A stretch of DNA of 64,000 nt from Nonomuraea sp. SYSU D8015 (GCF_008065375.1 NZ_VJYI01000005.1:1-64000); one strand, 5' to 3'; positions 12,901 to 21,418 are shown, counted from the first letter of the stretch. The notes: a model not told the origin generated them from the sequence alone. Made by a program: numbers and translations.

Positions 12901-13733
12901 TGGGCCAGAAGGTTAACCCGCACGGGTTCCGCCTCGGCATCACGACCGACTTCAAGAGCCGGTGGTACGCCGACAAGCTGTACAAGTCGTACGTCGCCGA
13001 GGACGTGGCGATCCGCCGCATGCTGCAGAAGGGCATGGAGCGGGCCGGCATCTCCAAGGTCGAGATCGAGCGCACCACGGACCGCGTGCAGGTGGACATC
13101 CACACCGCGCGTCCGGGCATCGTGATCGGCCGGCGCGGCGCCGAGGCGGACCGTATCCGTGGCGACCTGGAGAAGCTGACCAAGAAGCAGGTCCAGCTCA
13201 ACATCCTCGAGGTCAAGAACCCGGAGATCGACGCGCAGCTCGTCGCGCAGGGCGTGGCCGAGCAGCTGTCCAGCCGTGTCTCGTTCCGCCGCGCCATGCG
13301 CAAGGCGATGCAGTCGGCCATGAAGTCCGGCGCCAAGGGCATCCGTGTCCAGTGCGCGGGTCGTCTGGGCGGCGCCGAGATGTCGAGGTCGGAGTTCTAC
13401 CGCGAGGGCCGCGTGCCGCTGCACACGCTCCGCGCGGACATCGACTACGGCTTCTACGAGGCCCGTACGACCTTCGGCCGCATCGGCGTGAAGGTCTGGA
13501 TCTACAAGGGCGAGGCTCCGACCAGCCGCGCCGAGCGCGAGGCGGCCGCCGCCGGCGCTCGTGCCGGTCAGCGTCGCGAGCGCGACGACCGCCGTGGCGG
13601 CGGCGGTGACCGTCCCCGTCGTGGCGGCGGCGACCGTCCGCGTCGCGGCGGCCGCGCCCCCCGCACCGAGGCGGCCTCGCAGGCCGCCCCCGAGACCGGC
13701 CCGGCCGCGCAGCCGGGTGCTGAAGGGAGCTGA
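12900..13733 (+). CDS. rpsC: 30S ribosomal protein S3 with Arg/Gly-rich tail
   Basis: S3 (277 residues) lies at the mRNA entrance and has helicase-like activity with S4. It starts MGQKVNPHGFRLGI (GTG) and carries the KH-domain region with GIVIGRRGAEADRIR. After about residue 220 comes a disordered tail with repeats of DRPRRGGG followed by an Ala/Pro stretch. S3 is near 233 residues in E. coli, so the tail accounts for the extra length. Such tails recur in several ribosomal proteins of this cluster. Confidence 0.96.
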   Translation: MGQKVNPHGFRLGITTDFKSRWYADKLYKSYVAEDVAIRRMLQKGMERAGISKVEIERTTDRVQVDIHTARPGIVIGRRGAEADRIRGDLEKLTKKQVQLNILEVKNPEIDAQLVAQGVAEQLSSRVSFRRAMRKAMQSAMKSGAKGIRVQCAGRLGGAEMSRSEFYREGRVPLHTLRADIDYGFYEARTTFGRIGVKVWIYKGEAPTSRAEREAAAAGARAGQRRERDDRRGGGGDRPRRGGGDRPRRGGRAPRTEAASQAAPETGPAAQPGAEGS

Positions 13734-13735
13734 CC

Positions 13736-14155
13736 ATGCTGATCCCGCGCAGGGTCAAGCACCGCAAGCAGCACCGGCCCGACCGCAGCGGAGCCGCCAA
13801 GGGCGGCACCAGGGTCGTGTTCGGCGAGTTCGGCATCCAGGCGATTGAGCACTCCTACGTGACCAACCGCCAGATCGAGTCCGCTCGTATCGCCATGACC
13901 CGTCACATCCGCCGTGGCGGCAAGGTGTGGATCAACATCTACCCCGACCGTCCGCTCACGAAGAAGCCCGCCGAGACCCGCATGGGTTCCGGTAAGGGTT
14001 CGCCGGAGTGGTGGATCGCCAACGTCAAGCCCGGACGCGTGATGTTCGAGCTGTCCGGCGTGGCGGAGCCGATCGCTCGCGAGGCGCTTCAGCGTGCGAT
14101 CCACAAGCTCCCAATGAAGTGCAAGATCGTTAAGCGTGAAGTGGGTGAGGCGTGA
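13736..14155 (+). CDS. rplP: 50S ribosomal protein L16
   Basis: L16 (139 residues) contacts A-site tRNA and organises the 50S central protuberance. It has the start MLIPRRVKHRKQHRP and the segment TRMGSGKGSPEWW, which includes the conserved Arg of the L16 loop near the peptidyl-transferase centre. It begins two bases after rpsC and its stop overlaps the rpmC ATG. Confidence 0.96.
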   Translation: MLIPRRVKHRKQHRPDRSGAAKGGTRVVFGEFGIQAIEHSYVTNRQIESARIAMTRHIRRGGKVWINIYPDRPLTKKPAETRMGSGKGSPEWWIANVKPGRVMFELSGVAEPIAREALQRAIHKLPMKCKIVKREVGEA

Positions 14156-14391
14156 TGGCTAAGGGCCTGACCGCCGGCGAGCTGCGAGTGGAGGACCAGG
14201 ACACCCTGGTCCAGAAGCTGAAGGAGGCGAAGGAGGAGCTGTTCAACCTCCGCTTCCAGGCGGCGACCGGTCAGTTGGAGAGCCACGGGCGGCTGCGCGC
14301 CGTCCGCCGCGAGATCGCCCGTATCTACACCGTGATGCGCGAGCGCGAGCTCGGCATCGTCACGGTCGAGAAGGAGTCGAGCGATGGCTGA
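14155..14391 (+). CDS. rpmC: 50S ribosomal protein L29
   Basis: L29 (78 residues) is a helical tunnel-exit protein next to L23. It shows ELRVEDQDTLVQKLKEAK and the family motif LFNLRFQAATGQLE. I chose the ATG at 14155, which overlaps the rplP stop as TGATG, over the GTG at 14152 because MAKG is the usual N terminus. Its end overlaps rpsQ by eight bases. Confidence 0.94.
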   Translation: MAKGLTAGELRVEDQDTLVQKLKEAKEELFNLRFQAATGQLESHGRLRAVRREIARIYTVMRERELGIVTVEKESSDG

Positions 14392-14686
14392 GACCGAGAC
14401 CACCAACACCGAGGCCGCCGAGGCCGCGGGCAAGCAGCGGAACTTCCGCAAGGTCCGCGAGGGCCTCGTCGTCAGCGACAAGATGGACAAGACCGTCGTC
14501 GTCGCCGTCGAGGACCGCGTGAAGCACCGTCTGTACGGCAAGGTCATCCGCCGGACGACCAAGTACAAGGCGCACGACGAGGCCAACGCCTGCGGCGTCG
14601 GCGACCGCGTGCTGCTCATGGAGACCCGCCCCCTCTCCGCCACCAAGCGGTGGAGGGTCGTGGAGATCCTCGAGAAGGCGAAGTAG
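14384..14686 (+). CDS. rpsQ: 30S ribosomal protein S17
   Basis: S17 (100 residues) is a primary 16S rRNA-binding protein. The OB-fold core begins around RKVREGLVVSDKMDKTVVV. A short acidic, Thr/Glu-rich N-terminal extension of about 17 residues precedes the core. It starts inside the end of rpmC. A 229-bp hairpin-rich gap follows before rplN. Confidence 0.95.
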   Translation: MAETETTNTEAAEAAGKQRNFRKVREGLVVSDKMDKTVVVAVEDRVKHRLYGKVIRRTTKYKAHDEANACGVGDRVLLMETRPLSATKRWRVVEILEKAK

Positions 14687-14712
14687 TCCTTCTCGGATAT
14701 ACCGCGCCTCGT

Positions 14713-14820
14713 GGGGGCTCTCAGAGCCCCCATGACGGCGTCCAAGGACGCGGGGCCTACCGGCCTCGCGTCGCCTGCGGTGCGGCGCCGCAGGCCGTCT
14801 GCGTGCCTCTGAGAGGCGCG
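14713..14820 (+). promoter_or_regulatory. Three hairpins in the rpsQ-rplN gap
   Basis: GGGGGCTC-tca-GAGCCCCC (14713-14731), GCCTGCGG/CCGCAGGC (14773-14795) and CGYGCCTCT with its complement (about 14801-14820) lie in a row in the 229-bp gap between the S10 and spc operons. The first could act as terminator or attenuator though it lacks a T tract. No convincing -35/-10 pair is seen for rplN. Confidence 0.55.
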
Positions 14821-14915
14821 GAGACGGTCCGCGGGGCTGTGGCCGGAGGACCAAGACAACAGCAGGTTCCGCCAGGCTCAGAAATGAGAACCGGCGCGAC
14901 TAACAGGAGTTCAAC

Positions 14916-15287
14916 GTGATCCAGCAGGAGTCGCGGCTCAAGGTCGCCGACAACACGGGCGCGAAGGAGATCCTTTGCATCCGTGTTCTCGGTGGCTCGG
15001 GCCGACGCTACGCCGGTATCGGCGACGTCATCGTCGCCACTGTCAAGGACGCGCTGCCCGGCAGCACGGGCGTCAAGAAGGGCGACGTGGTCAAGGCCGT
15101 CGTCGTCCGCACGGTCAAGGAGCGCCGCCGGCCCGACGGCTCCTACATCCGCTTCGACGAGAACGCCGCCGTCATCATCAAGGACAGCGGCGACCCTCGT
15201 GGCACTCGTATCTTCGGCCCGGTCGGCCGCGAGCTGCGCGACAAGAAGTTCATGCGCATCATCTCGCTCGCCCCGGAGGTGTTGTAA
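14916..15287 (+). CDS. rplN: 50S ribosomal protein L14
   Basis: L14 (123 residues) forms an intersubunit bridge with 16S rRNA. It starts MIQQESRLKVADNTGAK (GTG, with AGGAG upstream) and carries the signature SYIRFDENAAVII. Standard length. First gene of the spc operon. The TAA stop shares its last base with the rplX ATG. Confidence 0.96.
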   Translation: MIQQESRLKVADNTGAKEILCIRVLGGSGRRYAGIGDVIVATVKDALPGSTGVKKGDVVKAVVVRTVKERRRPDGSYIRFDENAAVIIKDSGDPRGTRIFGPVGRELRDKKFMRIISLAPEVL

Positions 15288-15592
15288 TGCCGAAGTCGCT
15301 GCATGTGAAGAAGGGTGACCTGGTCCAGGTCATCGCCGGCAAGGACAAGGGTGCCAAGGGCCGTGTGATCGCCGCTCTGCCGCGCGAGGACCGCGTGGTG
15401 GTCGAGGGCGTCAACATGATCAAGAAGCACCAGAAGGAGACCCACCAGGGCCCGCGCGGCGCCAAGACCGGCGGCGTGCAGACCATGGAGGCTCCCATCC
15501 ACGTCTCGAACGTGAAGAAGCTCAAGGACGAGAAGCCCGCCGAGAAGAAGGCCGACGAGAAGAAGGCCGACGAGACGGGTGAGGACAGCTGA
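15287..15592 (+). CDS. rplX: 50S ribosomal protein L24 with Lys/Glu-rich tail
   Basis: L24 (101 residues) starts 50S assembly. It has the KOW motif region KKGDLVQVIAGKDKGAKG. The last about 22 residues form a charged Lys/Glu/Asp/Ala repeat (EKKADEKKADE), a low-complexity tail beyond the folded core. The frame is open further upstream across rplN, but the ATG at 15287 overlapping the rplN stop is the only sensible start. It overlaps rplE by one base. Confidence 0.95.
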   Translation: MPKSLHVKKGDLVQVIAGKDKGAKGRVIAALPREDRVVVEGVNMIKKHQKETHQGPRGAKTGGVQTMEAPIHVSNVKKLKDEKPAEKKADEKKADETGEDS

Positions 15593-16167
15593 TGACTGCC
15601 ACGACCACTGAGACCGAGCGCCTGACGCCGCGACTCAAGACGAAGTACCGCGAGGAGATCGCGCAGCAGCTTCGCGAGCAGTTCGGCATCCAGAACGTGA
15701 TGCAGATCCCGGGCCTGACCAAGATCAAGGTCAACATGGGTGTCGGAGAGGCGGCTCGCGACTCCAAGCTCATCGAGGGTGCCGTCCGCGACCTCACCGC
15801 GATCACCGGCCAGAAGCCGGCCGTCGTCCGGGCCCGCAAGTCCATCGCCCAGTTCAAGCTGCGCGAGGGCATGCCGATCGGCGCGCACGTCACGCTGCGC
15901 GGCGACCGCATGTGGGAGTTCCTCGACCGGCTGCTGTCGCTGGCGCTGCCGCGCATCAGGGACTTCCGTGGCCTGTCGCCGAAGCAGTTCGACGGCAACG
16001 GCAACTACACGTTCGGTCTGACCGAGCAGGTCATGTTCCACGAGGTCGACCAGGACAAGGTCGACCGGCCGCGAGGCATGGACATCACGATCGTGACCAC
16101 CGCGACGAACGACGACCAGGGCCGGGCGCTGCTGAAGCTCCTCGGCTTCCCGTTCAAGGAGGCCTGA
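15592..16167 (+). CDS. rplE: 50S ribosomal protein L5
   Basis: L5 (191 residues) binds 5S rRNA and contacts P-site tRNA. The core IQNVMQIPGLTKIKVNMGVG and the FRGLSPKQFDGNGNYTFG region match the family. About 12 Thr/Glu-rich residues precede the core. It starts at an ATG sharing one base with the rplX stop. Confidence 0.96.
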   Translation: MTATTTETERLTPRLKTKYREEIAQQLREQFGIQNVMQIPGLTKIKVNMGVGEAARDSKLIEGAVRDLTAITGQKPAVVRARKSIAQFKLREGMPIGAHVTLRGDRMWEFLDRLLSLALPRIRDFRGLSPKQFDGNGNYTFGLTEQVMFHEVDQDKVDRPRGMDITIVTTATNDDQGRALLKLLGFPFKEA

Positions 16168-16170
16168 CAG

Positions 16171-16356
16171 ATGGCGAAGAAGTCGCTGATCGCCAAGGCG
16201 GGGCGCAAGCAGAAGTTCGAGGTCCGGGCGTACACCCGGTGCTCTCGCTGTGGCCGGCCCCGCGCCGTCTACCGCAAGTTCGGGCTCTGCCGCGTGTGCT
16301 TCCGCGAGATGGCGCACCGGGGCGAGCTTCCCGGCATCACCAAGTCGAGCTGGTAG
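16171..16356 (+). CDS. rpsZ: 30S ribosomal protein S14, zinc-binding type
   Basis: This 61-residue S14 is the short, zinc-ribbon (C+) form, with CSRCG and CRVC Cys pairs spaced 16 residues apart. Many actinomycetes also carry a zinc-free S14 paralogue elsewhere under Zur control; the gene here, in the spc operon, is the housekeeping type Z form. It begins three bases after rplE. Confidence 0.95.
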   Translation: MAKKSLIAKAGRKQKFEVRAYTRCSRCGRPRAVYRKFGLCRVCFREMAHRGELPGITKSSW

Positions 16357-16361
16357 ATACT

Positions 16362-16389
16362 CTGGGGGCCGGCCTCGTGTCGCCCCCAG
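16362..16389 (+). promoter_or_regulatory. Hairpin in the rpsZ-rpsH gap
   Basis: CTGGGGGC (16362-16369) pairs with GCCCCCAG (16382-16389) over a 12-base loop, directly after the rpsZ stop. The rest of the 238-bp gap to rpsH contains a short AT-rich stretch near 16405 but no clear promoter. Confidence 0.5.
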
Positions 16390-16594
16390 GGCAATCGCCG
16401 CCACACATATTTCCGTAAGAAGACAGGACGCACCGCGTCCGTGACCACGCCGAAGGTCCACCGGCAGAGCACGGAGAGGTAGCCGAAGCGGACACCGAGG
16501 GATGCGATGCAGACCTCAGGGTGCAAGCTGAGGCGGACTCGACCATTAGCGCTGCTTGGCCGACTGGAAACCGCGGCGAGGAAGGCCACTGGCC

Positions 16595-16993
16595 ATGACG
16601 ATGACCGACCCGATCGCAGACATGCTCACGCGTCTGCGCAACGCGAATTCGGCGTACCACGACAGCGTGTCGATGCCGTACTCGAAGATCAAGGCGCACA
16701 TCGCCGAGATCCTCCAGCAGGAGGGTTACATCCAGGCTTGGACCGTCGAGGACGCCAAGGTTGGCAAGAACCTCGTGGTGGAGCTCAAGTTCGGGCCTAC
16801 CCGTGAGCGGTCGCTCTCGGGCCTGCGCCGGGTTTCCAAGCCTGGTCTGCGGGTTTATGCGAAGAAGGACAACCTGCCTCGAGTCCTGGGCGGACTGGGC
16901 GTCGCGATCATCTCGACGTCCCACGGCCTCATGACCGACAAGCAGGCCGGCAAGCGTGGTGTGGGCGGGGAAGTCCTCGCCTACGTCTGGTAG
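16595..16993 (+). CDS. rpsH: 30S ribosomal protein S8
   Basis: S8 (132 residues) binds the 16S central domain and is the spc operon repressor in E. coli. The start MTMTDPIADMLTRLRNAN at ATG 16595 matches actinobacterial S8 and has AGGAAGG about nine bases upstream; a longer frame from 16556 is rejected. The C-terminal signature GGLGVAIISTSHGLM is present. Confidence 0.95.
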   Translation: MTMTDPIADMLTRLRNANSAYHDSVSMPYSKIKAHIAEILQQEGYIQAWTVEDAKVGKNLVVELKFGPTRERSLSGLRRVSKPGLRVYAKKDNLPRVLGGLGVAIISTSHGLMTDKQAGKRGVGGEVLAYVW

Positions 16994-17009
16994 AGGGGAG
17001 GAACCCAGC

Positions 17010-17552
17010 ATGTCGCGAATCGGACGACTGCCCATCCCTGTACCCAGTGGCGTAGACATCACGATCGACGGCCAGAACGTTCAGGTGAAGGGCCCGAAGG
17101 GCACGCTGAGCCACACGGTCGCCGAGCCCATCAAGGTGGCTCGGGACGACGACGGCGCCATCGCCGTCAGCCGGCCCAGCGACGAGAACAAGGTGCGTGC
17201 GCTGCACGGCCTGTCCCGGACGCTGATCGCCAACATGGTGCAGGGCGTCACCCAGGGCTACTCGAAGTCCCTGGAGATCGTCGGCGTCGGTTATCGCGTC
17301 CAGGCCAAGGGCCCGACGCAGCTGGAGTTCTCGCTGGGCTTCAGCCACCCGGTCATCGTCGACGCCCCCGAGGGCGTCACCTTCCGCGTCGAGAAGCCGA
17401 CCCTGTTCCACGTGGACGGCATCGACAAGCAGAAGGTCGGCGAGGTCGCGGCCAACATCCGCAAGTTGCGCAAGCCTGACCCGTACAAGGGCAAGGGCGT
17501 GCGCTACCAGGGCGAACAGATCCGCCGCAAGGTCGGAAAGGCTGGTAAGTAG
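17010..17552 (+). CDS. rplF: 50S ribosomal protein L6
   Basis: L6 (180 residues) has two related domains near the factor-binding centre. It starts MSRIGRLPIPVPSGV and ends with the family block PDPYKGKGVRYQGEQIRRK. A strong ribosome-binding site (GAGGGGAGGAA) precedes the ATG at 17010. Confidence 0.96.
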   Translation: MSRIGRLPIPVPSGVDITIDGQNVQVKGPKGTLSHTVAEPIKVARDDDGAIAVSRPSDENKVRALHGLSRTLIANMVQGVTQGYSKSLEIVGVGYRVQAKGPTQLEFSLGFSHPVIVDAPEGVTFRVEKPTLFHVDGIDKQKVGEVAANIRKLRKPDPYKGKGVRYQGEQIRRKVGKAGK

Positions 17553-17554
17553 GC

Positions 17555-17938
17555 ATGGCTCCGAAGACTGCGTTCAGCAAGCACACGGCTGCCCGCACGG
17601 TCTCGCGGGCCCGCCGTCACCGCCGCGTCCGCAAGAAGGTGGTCGGCACGGCCGCGCGTCCGCGCCTGGTCGTCAACCGCTCGACCCGTCACATGTTCGT
17701 CCAGATCGTGGACGACACCGTCGGCCACACGCTGGTGAGCGCGTCCACCATGGACGCCTCGCTGCGCACGCTGGAGGCGGACAAGACCGAGAAGGCGAAG
17801 AAGGTCGGCGAGCTCCTCGCTCAGCGGGCCAAGGAAGCCGGGATCACCCAGGTCGTCTTCGACCGCGGTGGAAACCGCTACGCCGGGCGCATCGCCGCTC
17901 TGGCGGACAGCGCCCGCGAAGGCGGGCTCGAGTTCTGA
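17555..17938 (+). CDS. rplR: 50S ribosomal protein L18
   Basis: L18 (127 residues) binds 5S rRNA with L5. It has a basic N terminus (SRARRHRRVRKKVVG), the RPRLVVNRSTRHMFVQ core and the C-terminal FDRGGNRYAGRIAALAD block. It begins two bases after rplF. Confidence 0.96.
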   Translation: MAPKTAFSKHTAARTVSRARRHRRVRKKVVGTAARPRLVVNRSTRHMFVQIVDDTVGHTLVSASTMDASLRTLEADKTEKAKKVGELLAQRAKEAGITQVVFDRGGNRYAGRIAALADSAREGGLEF

Positions 17939-17966
17939 TGACCGCAATTGAGATGAGGAACCACTG

Positions 17967-18596
17967 ATGGCTGCAGCTCCGCGTCGCGGTGGCGGCACCG
18001 GTGGCGAGCGGCGGGACCGTCGTGACGATCGCCGCGGTGGCGCCGCTGAGAAGGGCGTCTCGTACATCGAGCGCGTAGTGAAGATCAACCGAGTGGCCAA
18101 GGTCGTGAAGGGTGGTCGTCGCTTCAGCTTCACCGCCCTCGTCGTCGTCGGCGACGGCAACGGCCTGGTCGGCGTCGGCTACGGCAAGGCCAAGGAAGTG
18201 CCCGCGGCCATCGCCAAGGGCGTCGAGGAGGCCAAGAAGCACTTCTTCAAGGTGCCTCGGATCCAGGGCACCATCCCGCACACCGTGCAGGGCGAGGAGG
18301 CGGCCGGCGTCGTCTTCCTGCGTCCGGCCTCGGCCGGTACCGGCGTCATCGCCGGTGGCCCGGTGCGTGCGGTGCTGGAGTGCGCCGGCATCCACGACGT
18401 GCTGTCCAAGTCGCTCGGCTCGGACAACCCGATCAACATCGTGCACGCCACCGTGGCGGCTCTGAAGGGCCTCTCGCGCCCCGAGGAGATCGCCGCCCGC
18501 CGTGGCCTGCCGATCGAGGACGTCGCCCCGCCGGCCATGCTGAAGGCTCAGCGCGAAGGCCTCGCCGAGGCGGCGGCCGCGAAGGCGGTGAGCTAG
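17967..18596 (+). CDS. rpsE: 30S ribosomal protein S5 with Arg/Gly-rich N terminus
   Basis: S5 (209 residues) affects decoding accuracy and lies near the mRNA entrance. A low-complexity N-terminal arm (RRGGGTGGERRDRRDD and so on, about 30 residues) precedes the conserved YIERVVKINRVAKVVKGGRR segment. The S5 C-terminal domain with GTGVIAGGPVRAVLE is normal. The Arg/Gly arm resembles the tail of S3 in this cluster. Confidence 0.96.
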   Translation: MAAAPRRGGGTGGERRDRRDDRRGGAAEKGVSYIERVVKINRVAKVVKGGRRFSFTALVVVGDGNGLVGVGYGKAKEVPAAIAKGVEEAKKHFFKVPRIQGTIPHTVQGEEAAGVVFLRPASAGTGVIAGGPVRAVLECAGIHDVLSKSLGSDNPINIVHATVAALKGLSRPEEIAARRGLPIEDVAPPAMLKAQREGLAEAAAAKAVS

Positions 18597-18598
18597 TC

Positions 18599-18781
18599 AT
18601 GGCACGCCTGAAGATCACTCAGGTTCGCTCGAAGATCGGTGGCAAGCAGAACCAGCGTGACTCGCTGCGCTCGCTTGGCCTGAAGCGAATCGGCGACGTC
18701 GTCGTCAAGGAGGACCGTCCCGAGATTCGCGGGATGGTCGCCGTGGTGACGCACCTCGTCGAGGTGGAAGAGGTCGACTAG
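18599..18781 (+). CDS. rpmD: 50S ribosomal protein L30
   Basis: L30 (60 residues) begins MARLKITQVRSKIGG at the ATG 18599, two bases after rpsE, and ends VVTHLVEVEEVD. Length is that of the bacterial family. The frame is open upstream inside rpsE, but only this start gives an L30-sized product. Confidence 0.95.
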   Translation: MARLKITQVRSKIGGKQNQRDSLRSLGLKRIGDVVVKEDRPEIRGMVAVVTHLVEVEEVD

Positions 18782-18783
18782 TC

Positions 18784-19239
18784 ATGACTGACAAGGCTCC
18801 GCTCAAGATTCACGACCTCCGTCCGGCCCCCGGCGCCAACAAGGCCAAGATCCGCAAGGGTCGCGGCGAGGCGTCCAAGGGCAAGACGGCCGGTCGCGGC
18901 ACCAAGGGCACGCACGCCCGCACCACGATGCTCCCGGGCTTCGAGGGTGGCCAGGTGCCGCTGCAGAGGCGTCTGCCGAAGCTCAAGGGCTTCTCCAACG
19001 CCCTGTTCAAGACGACCTACCAGGTCGTCAACCTCGACAGGATCGGCGAGCTGTTCCCCGAGGGTGGCGAGGTCACCGTCGAGGCTCTGGTCGCCAGGGG
19101 TGCTGTCCGTAAGAACCAGCTCGTGAAGGTCCTCGGCACCGGTGAGATCTCGGTCGCGGTCAACGTGCAGGCTCACGCCTTCTCGTCCGCCGCGAAGGAG
19201 AAGATCGCCGCCGCCGGTGGCTCCGTTACCGAGCTGTAG
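18784..19239 (+). CDS. rplO: 50S ribosomal protein L15
   Basis: L15 (151 residues) is a late 50S assembly protein. It has the Gly/Lys/Arg-rich N-terminal arm with KTAGRGTKGTHAR, the FEGGQVPLQRRLPK signature and the C-terminal VQAHAFSSAAKEKI region. Last ribosomal protein of the spc operon; a hairpin follows at 19254-19286. Confidence 0.96.
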   Translation: MTDKAPLKIHDLRPAPGANKAKIRKGRGEASKGKTAGRGTKGTHARTTMLPGFEGGQVPLQRRLPKLKGFSNALFKTTYQVVNLDRIGELFPEGGEVTVEALVARGAVRKNQLVKVLGTGEISVAVNVQAHAFSSAAKEKIAAAGGSVTEL

Positions 19240-19253
19240 TAACGCTATGACGA

Positions 19254-19286
19254 GGCGTGGGGGTTCTGACAATGGGCCCCCACGCC
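19254..19286 (+). terminator. Hairpin between rplO and secY
   Basis: GGCGTGGGGG (19254-19263) pairs with CCCCCACGCC (19277-19286) across a 13-base loop, 14 bp after the rplO stop. Without a T tract it may be a partial terminator separating the ribosomal genes from secY. The 124 bp that follow include TTGACA at about 19335 but no -10 at the right distance. Confidence 0.6.
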
Positions 19287-19410
19287 CGTAGTGCGTTAGA
19301 GTTCGCGAGACGGCAGGCTTCTGTCCGGCTCGTTTTGACAATGAGACTCAGATGGCAGATCCCCGCACCATCGCATACTCACATCGCCGAATAGGCGCGC
19401 AGGAGGGACC

Positions 19411-20718
19411 GTGCTGACCGCGTTTACCCGGGCGTTCCGGACGCCGGACCTGCGCAAGAAGTTGCTCTTCACCCTGGGCATCATCGCGCTTTTCCGTCTC
19501 GGCTCGGTTCTTCCGACACCGGGAGTTCACGTACAGAATCTGGCGGCCTGTTTCGACCAGGCACGCAGTGGAGCGTCCGGCAACATCTACGGGATGGTGC
19601 AGCTGTTCAGCGGCGGCGCCCTCCTGAAACTTTCCGTGTTCGCACTGGGCATCATGCCGTACATCACCGCGAGCATCATCCTCCAGTTGCTCGTCGTGGT
19701 GATTCCGCGCCTCGAGGCGCTGAAGAAGGAAGGCCAGGCCGGCCAGTCGAAGATCACGCAGTACACGCGTTATCTGACCATCGGCCTCGCCGTGCTGCAG
19801 TCGACCGCGTTCATCGCCCTGGCCCGCACCGGCCAGCTCTTCCCCGACTGCCAGCAGCAGGTGCTGCTCGACCCCGACAACATCTACGGCATCGTCACGA
19901 TGGTGGTCATCATGACGGCCGGCACGTCCGTCATCATGTGGCTGGGCGAGCTGATCACCGACCGGGGCGTCGGCAACGGCATGTCCATTCTGATCTTCAC
20001 CCAGGTCGTCGCGGTGTTCCCGGCCGAGCTGGCCAACATCTTCCAGCAGAAGGGCGCGTTCACCTTCACGATCGTCATGGTCGTGGGCATCTTCATGATC
20101 GCCGCGGTGGTCTTCGTCGAGCAGGCGCAGCGGCGCATCCCTGTGCAGTACGCCAAGCGGATGGTCGGGCGCAGGATGTACGGCGGCACGTCGACCTACA
20201 TCCCGCTCAAGGTCAACCAGGCCGGCATCATCCCGGTCATCTTCGCCTCGTCGCTGCTCTATCTGCCGCAGCTGATCACCTCGCTCTTCCAGACCAGCGA
20301 CAACGTAGTGGTCCGGTGGTTGTCGCAGAACTTCATCACGGGCGACACGCCGATCTACATGGCCTCGTTCTTCCTGTTGATCGTCTTCTTCACGTACTTC
20401 TACGTGTCGATTACGTTCAACCCCACTGAAGTCGCCGACAACATGAAGAAGTACGGTGGTTTCATTCCGGGCATCCGCCCCGGCCGGCCGACGGCTGAAT
20501 ACCTGAACTTCGTGCTCACCCGTCTGACCGCGCCCGGCGCGCTCTATCTGGGTCTGATCTCCATGGTCCCGATCGTCGCGCTGGCGGTTGCCGGTGCGAG
20601 CCAGAACTTCCCGTTCGGAGGGACGAGCATTCTGATCATGGTAGGCGTCGGTCTGGACACGGTGAAGCAGATCGAGAGCCAGCTGCAGCAGCGTAATTAC
20701 GAAGGCTTCCTGCGGTAG
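19411..20718 (+). CDS. secY: Protein translocase subunit SecY
   Basis: SecY (435 residues) forms the channel of the Sec translocon. About ten hydrophobic helices are visible, beginning with LLFTLGIIALFRLGS, and the family signature LGIMPYITASIILQLL lies near residue 85. The C5 loop region GFIPGIRPGRPTAEYL, which contacts SecA and ribosomes, is conserved. Start is GTG at 19411 with GGAGGG upstream. It overlaps adk by one base (TAGTG). Confidence 0.97.
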   Translation: MLTAFTRAFRTPDLRKKLLFTLGIIALFRLGSVLPTPGVHVQNLAACFDQARSGASGNIYGMVQLFSGGALLKLSVFALGIMPYITASIILQLLVVVIPRLEALKKEGQAGQSKITQYTRYLTIGLAVLQSTAFIALARTGQLFPDCQQQVLLDPDNIYGIVTMVVIMTAGTSVIMWLGELITDRGVGNGMSILIFTQVVAVFPAELANIFQQKGAFTFTIVMVVGIFMIAAVVFVEQAQRRIPVQYAKRMVGRRMYGGTSTYIPLKVNQAGIIPVIFASSLLYLPQLITSLFQTSDNVVVRWLSQNFITGDTPIYMASFFLLIVFFTYFYVSITFNPTEVADNMKKYGGFIPGIRPGRPTAEYLNFVLTRLTAPGALYLGLISMVPIVALAVAGASQNFPFGGTSILIMVGVGLDTVKQIESQLQQRNYEGFLR

Positions 20719-21368
20719 TGCGTCTCGTTCTGGTCGGGCCCCCCGGAGCGGGTAAGGGGACACAGGCCCAGTACATCGCATCCAACCTGTCCATCCCGAA
20801 GATCTCGACAGGTGACATCTTCCGTGCCAACGTCTCGGGCGGCACGGACCTTGGCAAGCTGGCCAAGACGTACATGGACCGTGGCGACCTGGTGCCCGAC
20901 GAGGTCACCATCGCCATGGTCCGTGACCGCCTCTCGGAGGACGACGCGCAGGACGGCTTCCTGCTCGACGGCTTCCCACGCAATGTCGCGCAGGCCGAGA
21001 TCCTGCGCGACATGCTCAAGGACTGGGGCCAGGCGCTGGACCTCGTCCTCGAGCTCGTCGTCGACGACGACGAGGTGGTCAGGCGGCTGGCCGGCCGGCG
21101 CACCTGCAGCCAGTGCGGGCGCATCTGGCACGTCGAGTTCGACGACAAGAAGGACGACAAGTGCGACGCGTGCGGGGGCGCGCTGTTCCAGCGGGACGAC
21201 GACAAGGAGGAGACCGTCCGGCACCGGCTGGAGGTCTACCAGGAGCAGACGGCGCCGCTGGTCTCTTACTACGCCGACGAGGGCATCCTCGTGGGGGTCG
21301 ACGCGACCGGACCGGTCGAGGAGGTCACCCAGCGGGCCATGGAGGCGATCAGGCCGTTCATGGGCTAG
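20718..21368 (+). CDS. adk: Adenylate kinase, zinc-binding long form
   Basis: Adk (216 residues) interconverts AMP plus ATP and two ADP. The P-loop GPPGAGKGT is at 7-15 and the AMP-site motif DGFPRN at about 84-89. The LID domain carries C130, C133, C149 and C152, a four-Cys zinc site like that of Gram-positive long-form enzymes. The GTG start overlaps the secY stop by one base, so it is coupled to secY. A perfect hairpin follows. Confidence 0.97.
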   Translation: MRLVLVGPPGAGKGTQAQYIASNLSIPKISTGDIFRANVSGGTDLGKLAKTYMDRGDLVPDEVTIAMVRDRLSEDDAQDGFLLDGFPRNVAQAEILRDMLKDWGQALDLVLELVVDDDEVVRRLAGRRTCSQCGRIWHVEFDDKKDDKCDACGGALFQRDDDKEETVRHRLEVYQEQTAPLVSYYADEGILVGVDATGPVEEVTQRAMEAIRPFMG

Positions 21369-21389
21369 CTGCGGCGGCACCCACGCGCA

Positions 21390-21418
21390 GAGGTGGCACG
21401 GGATTTCCGTGCCACCTC
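21390..21418 (+). terminator. Hairpin terminator after adk
   Basis: GAGGTGGCACGG (21390-21401) pairs perfectly with CCGTGCCACCTC (21407-21418) over a five-base GATTT loop, 21 bp after the stop. No T tract follows. It separates secY-adk from map. Confidence 0.75.

Noticed and set aside
19335..19380. TTGACA as a secY promoter
   Set aside because: No TANNNT hexamer occurs 16-18 bp downstream, so the match to -35 alone is not enough.
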